Positions 43,074-46,639 of a stretch of DNA of 46,639 bases are shown piece by piece. The notes under the pieces were generated by a model. It did not search any database. It was not told the DNA's origin and worked only from the letters and a program-made list of their open reading frames with translations. The stretch spans positions 1 through 46,639 of the forward strand of contig JAAMPI010000264.1 in assembly GCA_013054445.1 (NCBI GenBank), read 5' to 3'. The number at the start of each line of letters is the position of its first letter. Position 1 is the stretch's first letter. The stretch comes from Cudoniella acicularis (taxonomy: Eukaryota > Ascomycota > Leotiomycetes > Helotiales > Helotiaceae). The position numbers and the translations under genes were made by a program.

Positions 43074-45980
43074 GCGACGAATGACTCTGAATGAGTTGAT
43101 TTGTTTTCGTGCATGTAATTAGGACAACCTAGAGATCGAATAATCAAATATTCTACCTTGTCCCAAAAATTCTTCAGAATTCTGCACCAGCTGTACCAGT
43201 GCACCCATGCAGCTCTTATGCTTCATGCAAGATAGCATTGATAGAATCGGAGGCCATTTTTCATCAAGGAGATGAATATGTATCCAGAAATACGAGCAAT
43301 TGAGAAGCTCGGGTGTCCTTTTGGTGAGCATGTATTACAACCCAAAGCAGACCGTCATGGAAATGGCAGATCTGGAACAGTTACCACCTCCAGTTCTTTC
43401 AAGCTGCTCAACAATTCATATAGGACAAGATGTAAATTGTAATATTTCTTTACGTATATGGTCGGTAAGCTCTTCACACTTTCCCTGATCAAATACACTG
43501 TTTATAAATTGACTGCGATCAACAAACTTGCACCTCACTACACGACACGCGTCCAAGAGGCATATAAATCTGCTGATAGCAGACAGCTTACCCTAACTCG
43601 GCAATAGAATCAGCTCTTTACGTCTGTTGTTGCAAAAATCAAAGATTTTCGAACTTTTCGCACCTTTCGTGTGCCTCGTGATCACTTTTCCAATTTTCAA
43701 CGATTTTCGAGGTATGACAGCAACTCTCTATGTAACAGCAGCAAGTCAACCAAATTTTTTGAAACCTTATATTGGGTTCAGTTACACTATTGTGATGCAT
43801 TTGGAAAGTCTTTCCCGCCTGAAATGACCAAATGGCTCTGGGCCCCTCGCATCAATGGGGTTCTCGCCCAATACCGGTCATCCATAAAATATGTTGTCGA
43901 GCATTTGCTATTCTGTATTCCAATTTTGGGGCAAGAAAGCGTTTTTATATACCCTTCAAACGCTCCGCACTCCTCGAAAATTCAAGTGTTAGTCAGCGTT
44001 TTGAATCAAAGAGTGACAATGACCGAAATTCCATTTCTTCTCATCGTGACCTCAAAATTATAATGGTTCTCGAGCTTTCTCGAGAATATGAGTTAAAGGA
44101 TTTCCATAACTCCAAATTCCTAATCTTAATATAAAGAAGAATAAAATTTCGAGAGGCTTCGTAAGTGCAAGGTTCATCAAAAAGAACTGCATGCACAGGC
44201 TTCCTGCTTGTTTCTCCACGACTATGTATCATTTGATTTATTCAAACCGGTTCACCACTTCGGAACCTCGTTCTCAGCACATCGCCCTTCCCAACATAAT
44301 TTTATAAATAACTGCTACCTAGGCCTACGCAGCAACACAGGCACAGTGGCAACGTTTGATGGCGGCAAATTGGGATTTCCTCGGACTCGAGAAGATGCAA
44401 GACTGACGCTGTCATTACACTCAAATGAAGGGTCTATTTCTCGTTTTGGGGGTCATGCCCACAACATAGGAAGCCTTCCTTCCAGAAGTCTTGTGTTTCA
44501 AGAACTCCCAAATTCTTGAATGCAGAACGCATGACAATATCAGATATGACAGCATTATGTACGTTGGCAAAATAATTTTAGTTAGGTTTTTTCCTTGATG
44601 ACAACATTCAGCGATTTCTTCAGGAGGTATGGTGTAAGGTGCCGGCTGACTCCTTTGCCGGCTTTTGCTTCAAGAAGAAAAACGCCCCGGTATCGATCCT
44701 GTCCAGTTCTGGCCCAACCCCCTAGTTCTTTTTCCGACCACTGGATTCCAGGTATTGAGGGCCCTTCTTTTGACTTCCATGCACTGGCTCCTGAGAAACT
44801 TAAGGGAATGCTGCCCCTGCATTTCTGTATTGCTTGGGGTGATCCTTACATCTAGTTCTCAAAGTCAAGCTCGGCAATCTAAATTCCAAGCCTTTTGCGA
44901 GACCTACTGGTTCAGTACTTACGAACAAGAAGTCCAGGAGTACAAATGTCGGATCGAGGGTGTTTGTGGCCAAGTACACTTAATCGAGGACTAGAATACA
45001 TACAAGATTCTAGTGTGTAATCTAGAGTTGTTTCCTGGTGATTTACGTGCAAAAATGTAAAGAGGTTGCGGGAGAATTTAGGGATCTCGAATGGGAGATC
45101 CAGACTTGACAGCAGTAGTGAGAGTGAGAGCACTTCCTGTACCTTTATAAAAGATTCCACATTCTCTCTCAACTCTCCCTTAGTAATAGATAACAATCCA
45201 GAAGACCCAGGGATAATCTAAAAGCATAGAAAGATAGAGTGAGAGAGTAAGGAACCCAATGATTTCATCTTTCCTCTCCCGCAAAAAGACTTCCTTACCT
45301 TCTTCCCATGGTTTTTGAATGCTTTCCCTACAACATGATAAACTCTTTCTCTTTGAGTTCTTAAGTATTTATAATGTCTACAGTTGAGATTTAACTACAC
45401 TAAGTGTTTAAAACTGGAATTGTATAAGCTATGGTTTAGAAATAAGAAAATAGAAGACAGTAACATAAACTATGGAGTATATGAGCCGCGAAGGGTGAAA
45501 CGTTGAGATGCTAAGCTAGTCTACAAAAATAATTCCATGTTGAACGATTAACAAAACCATCACTTAAAGAACATCGCTTTTTAACGATGAATAGTTGTCT
45601 TAACTTGATATAAAATCAAACAATAATCAATTATTAATATAGGACAATTCCTTTATAAAAACTTAAGCCGAGCACTACACTAACGCGAAGGAAGCTAAAT
45701 CGGAGGCCAAACCCAAACAATTTAAAATGGAAGGCTGTATCGATATTTTCAACTCTCACGGAGTTCGGATTAATAAATTAGAGATGGACAATTGGAAGAG
45801 CTGTTCCGGAAGATTTTCACATCATAACTACTTGATTCTCAACCTTCTAAAATTTGACAGCAGTAGAATAAATGACAGTATAGCTCAAATTAGGAAGTGA
45901 TAGTGAAACTCTTTGTGAAAACAGCATAACACTCTTGCATTCGCCTCAGGAGAAACCACGAACTCCAATATCCTTACTAG
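43074..45980. other. Gene-poor tail, no gene supported
   Basis: Overlapping ORFs at 43627-44134 occupy all three plus frames, so none is favoured. Those at 44595-44994 also lack motifs. The region holds repeat copy B (44160-44320) and two identical 13-bp TTGACAGCAGTAG sites at 45106-45118 and 45854-45866, which resemble the repeat family of the 18-21 kb desert. A 57-codon ORF starts at 45727 and is not recognised. Confidence 0.5.
44160..44320 (+). repeat. Dispersed repeat copy B
   Basis: Matches copy A at CGTAAGTGCAAGGT (44160-44173), ATCATTTGATTTATTCAAAC (44228-44247; one mismatch) and AATAACTGCTACCT (44307-44320; one mismatch), in the same order and orientation. Confidence 0.55.
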
Positions 45981-46187
45981 GCACTGTTCTCCAAAAGCCC
46001 AGATCAAAAAACGCCACACGCGCTTGAAGAATTTTGGAATCTGGGTGTTACTCTCGCAGGAATCCAGACGCTCTTGGCAGTTTCTCTCATTTCTGGAATT
46101 GCGCTGAATGGCACCAGGAGCTTAGGAAGCCAACTCCCTTTTATAGGCCTCAAAGAGAAGGTAGAAAGCCGACTAAGCCGAAATTGA
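45981..46187 (+). other. Candidate last exon of an unrecognised gene
   Basis: After a possible acceptor (TTACTAG, ending 45980) one frame is open for 68 codons: ALFSKSPDQKTPHALEEFWN, then a hydrophobic LGVTLAGIQTLLAVSLISGI, ending ESRLSRN and TGA. A second frame (46034-46261) is also open, so the call is weak. No upstream exon was found. Confidence 0.25.
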
Positions 46188-46639
46188 CAATTTCAGTCCC
46201 CGAATTCATTCCTGCTCCTCAACCCTCAAGTGCTTTGAAGGTGAATGGGCCACTGGAGTGATAAACTAACGGCAGTTGACTTTAAAAGAGGACATAAAAC
46301 AAGGACATAGCAGAAAGCAAATCATCTATGTTGAGCGGTCATACTTCCATATGTTTCAACTCCCCCCTTTAAATGCGGGGAAGTGTGTCCCTCTCTAACT
46401 GGTGCTATTCAATCTCTCGGAACTTATCCCGCAATCCCTTGCGATATTGAGAATCAGATAATGCCTGATATTTCTTTTAAAGCTTTCACCTAGAACCAGT
46501 GTGTACTCCGTACTTTTCAACTGAACATAAACAATAATAATTGACAGCGTCAAAGAATCGACAACAATTCCGTCCTTAACCACAATTCCCTTCGCTTTCA
46601 AACCACACACAGCCTAAATAACCACGAAACACCGCCAAA
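46188..46639. other. AT-rich window end, nothing recognised
   Basis: A 71-residue minus ORF at 46395-46610 has no recognised motif and may be chance. The window ends here. Confidence 0.45.

Noticed and set aside
43627..44134. Three overlapping plus ORFs
   Set aside because: All frames are open at once, with no motif or splice support, so no frame can be chosen.

Overview
The window is nuclear DNA of a filamentous ascomycete (Pezizomycotina), most likely a leotiomycete; the class is a guess from overall protein character. The evidence is short GT-AG introns of 45-64 bp (one of 120 bp in a pseudogene) with CTAAC/CTAAT-type branch sites, two HET (heterokaryon incompatibility) genes, a fungal GT31-type glycosyltransferase, a Ser/Thr-rich surface protein, and gene islands separated by AT-rich, repeat-bearing, gene-poor blocks. 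I see no operons, CRISPR arrays, rRNA or convincing tRNA.

Layout. 1-5.5 kb: a decayed HET gene (819-3235) with six in-frame stops but a largely unshifted frame, then an AT-rich block with a 260-bp inverted-repeat transposon (MITE) and a hairpin. 5.5-14.3 kb: a housekeeping pair read head to head, the inositol-pyrophosphate kinase Vip1/Asp1 (minus) and the SSU-processome protein Utp21 (plus), sharing a 637-bp promoter region. 15.4-16.9 kb: an intronless type II membrane glycosyltransferase. 16.9-21.7 kb: a 4.8-kb gene desert with a second MITE copy, a family of short degenerate repeats and other inverted repeats. 21.7-26.2 kb: an FAD-dependent monooxygenase and a multi-exon HerA/FtsK-like P-loop ATPase with a likely one-base frameshift in a run of six C. 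27.7-29.8 kb: an intact HET protein flanked by related short direct repeats. 30.8-31.9 kb: a pirin with an N-terminal hydrophobic segment. 32.9-37.1 kb: a chimeric gene joining an ataxin-2/Pbp1-like segment (LsmAD present, Lsm not seen) to about 870 residues of an unrecognised family. 37.1-37.6 kb: another inverted-repeat-bounded element. 38.1-40.3 kb: a Ser/Thr-rich, repeat-bearing surface protein. 40.9-41.1 kb: a relic of the N-terminal domain common in fungal NLR/STAND-type proteins. 42.4-43.1 kb: a small Gln/Ser/Tyr-rich protein with an apparently disconnected 3' exon. 43.1-46.6 kb: a gene-poor tail with a repeat copy and one weak exon candidate.

The genes do not form one pathway. Vip1 (signalling) and Utp21 (ribosome biogenesis) are core genes. 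The right two thirds is accessory: self/non-self recognition genes intact and dead, a redox enzyme, surface proteins, a chimeric gene and repeats. The observations most worth following are the Pbp1 chimera, the stop-riddled HET gene, the probable frameshifts in three genes (P-loop ATPase, Vip1 tail, small Q/S/Y protein), and the paired MITEs with TAA target duplications.
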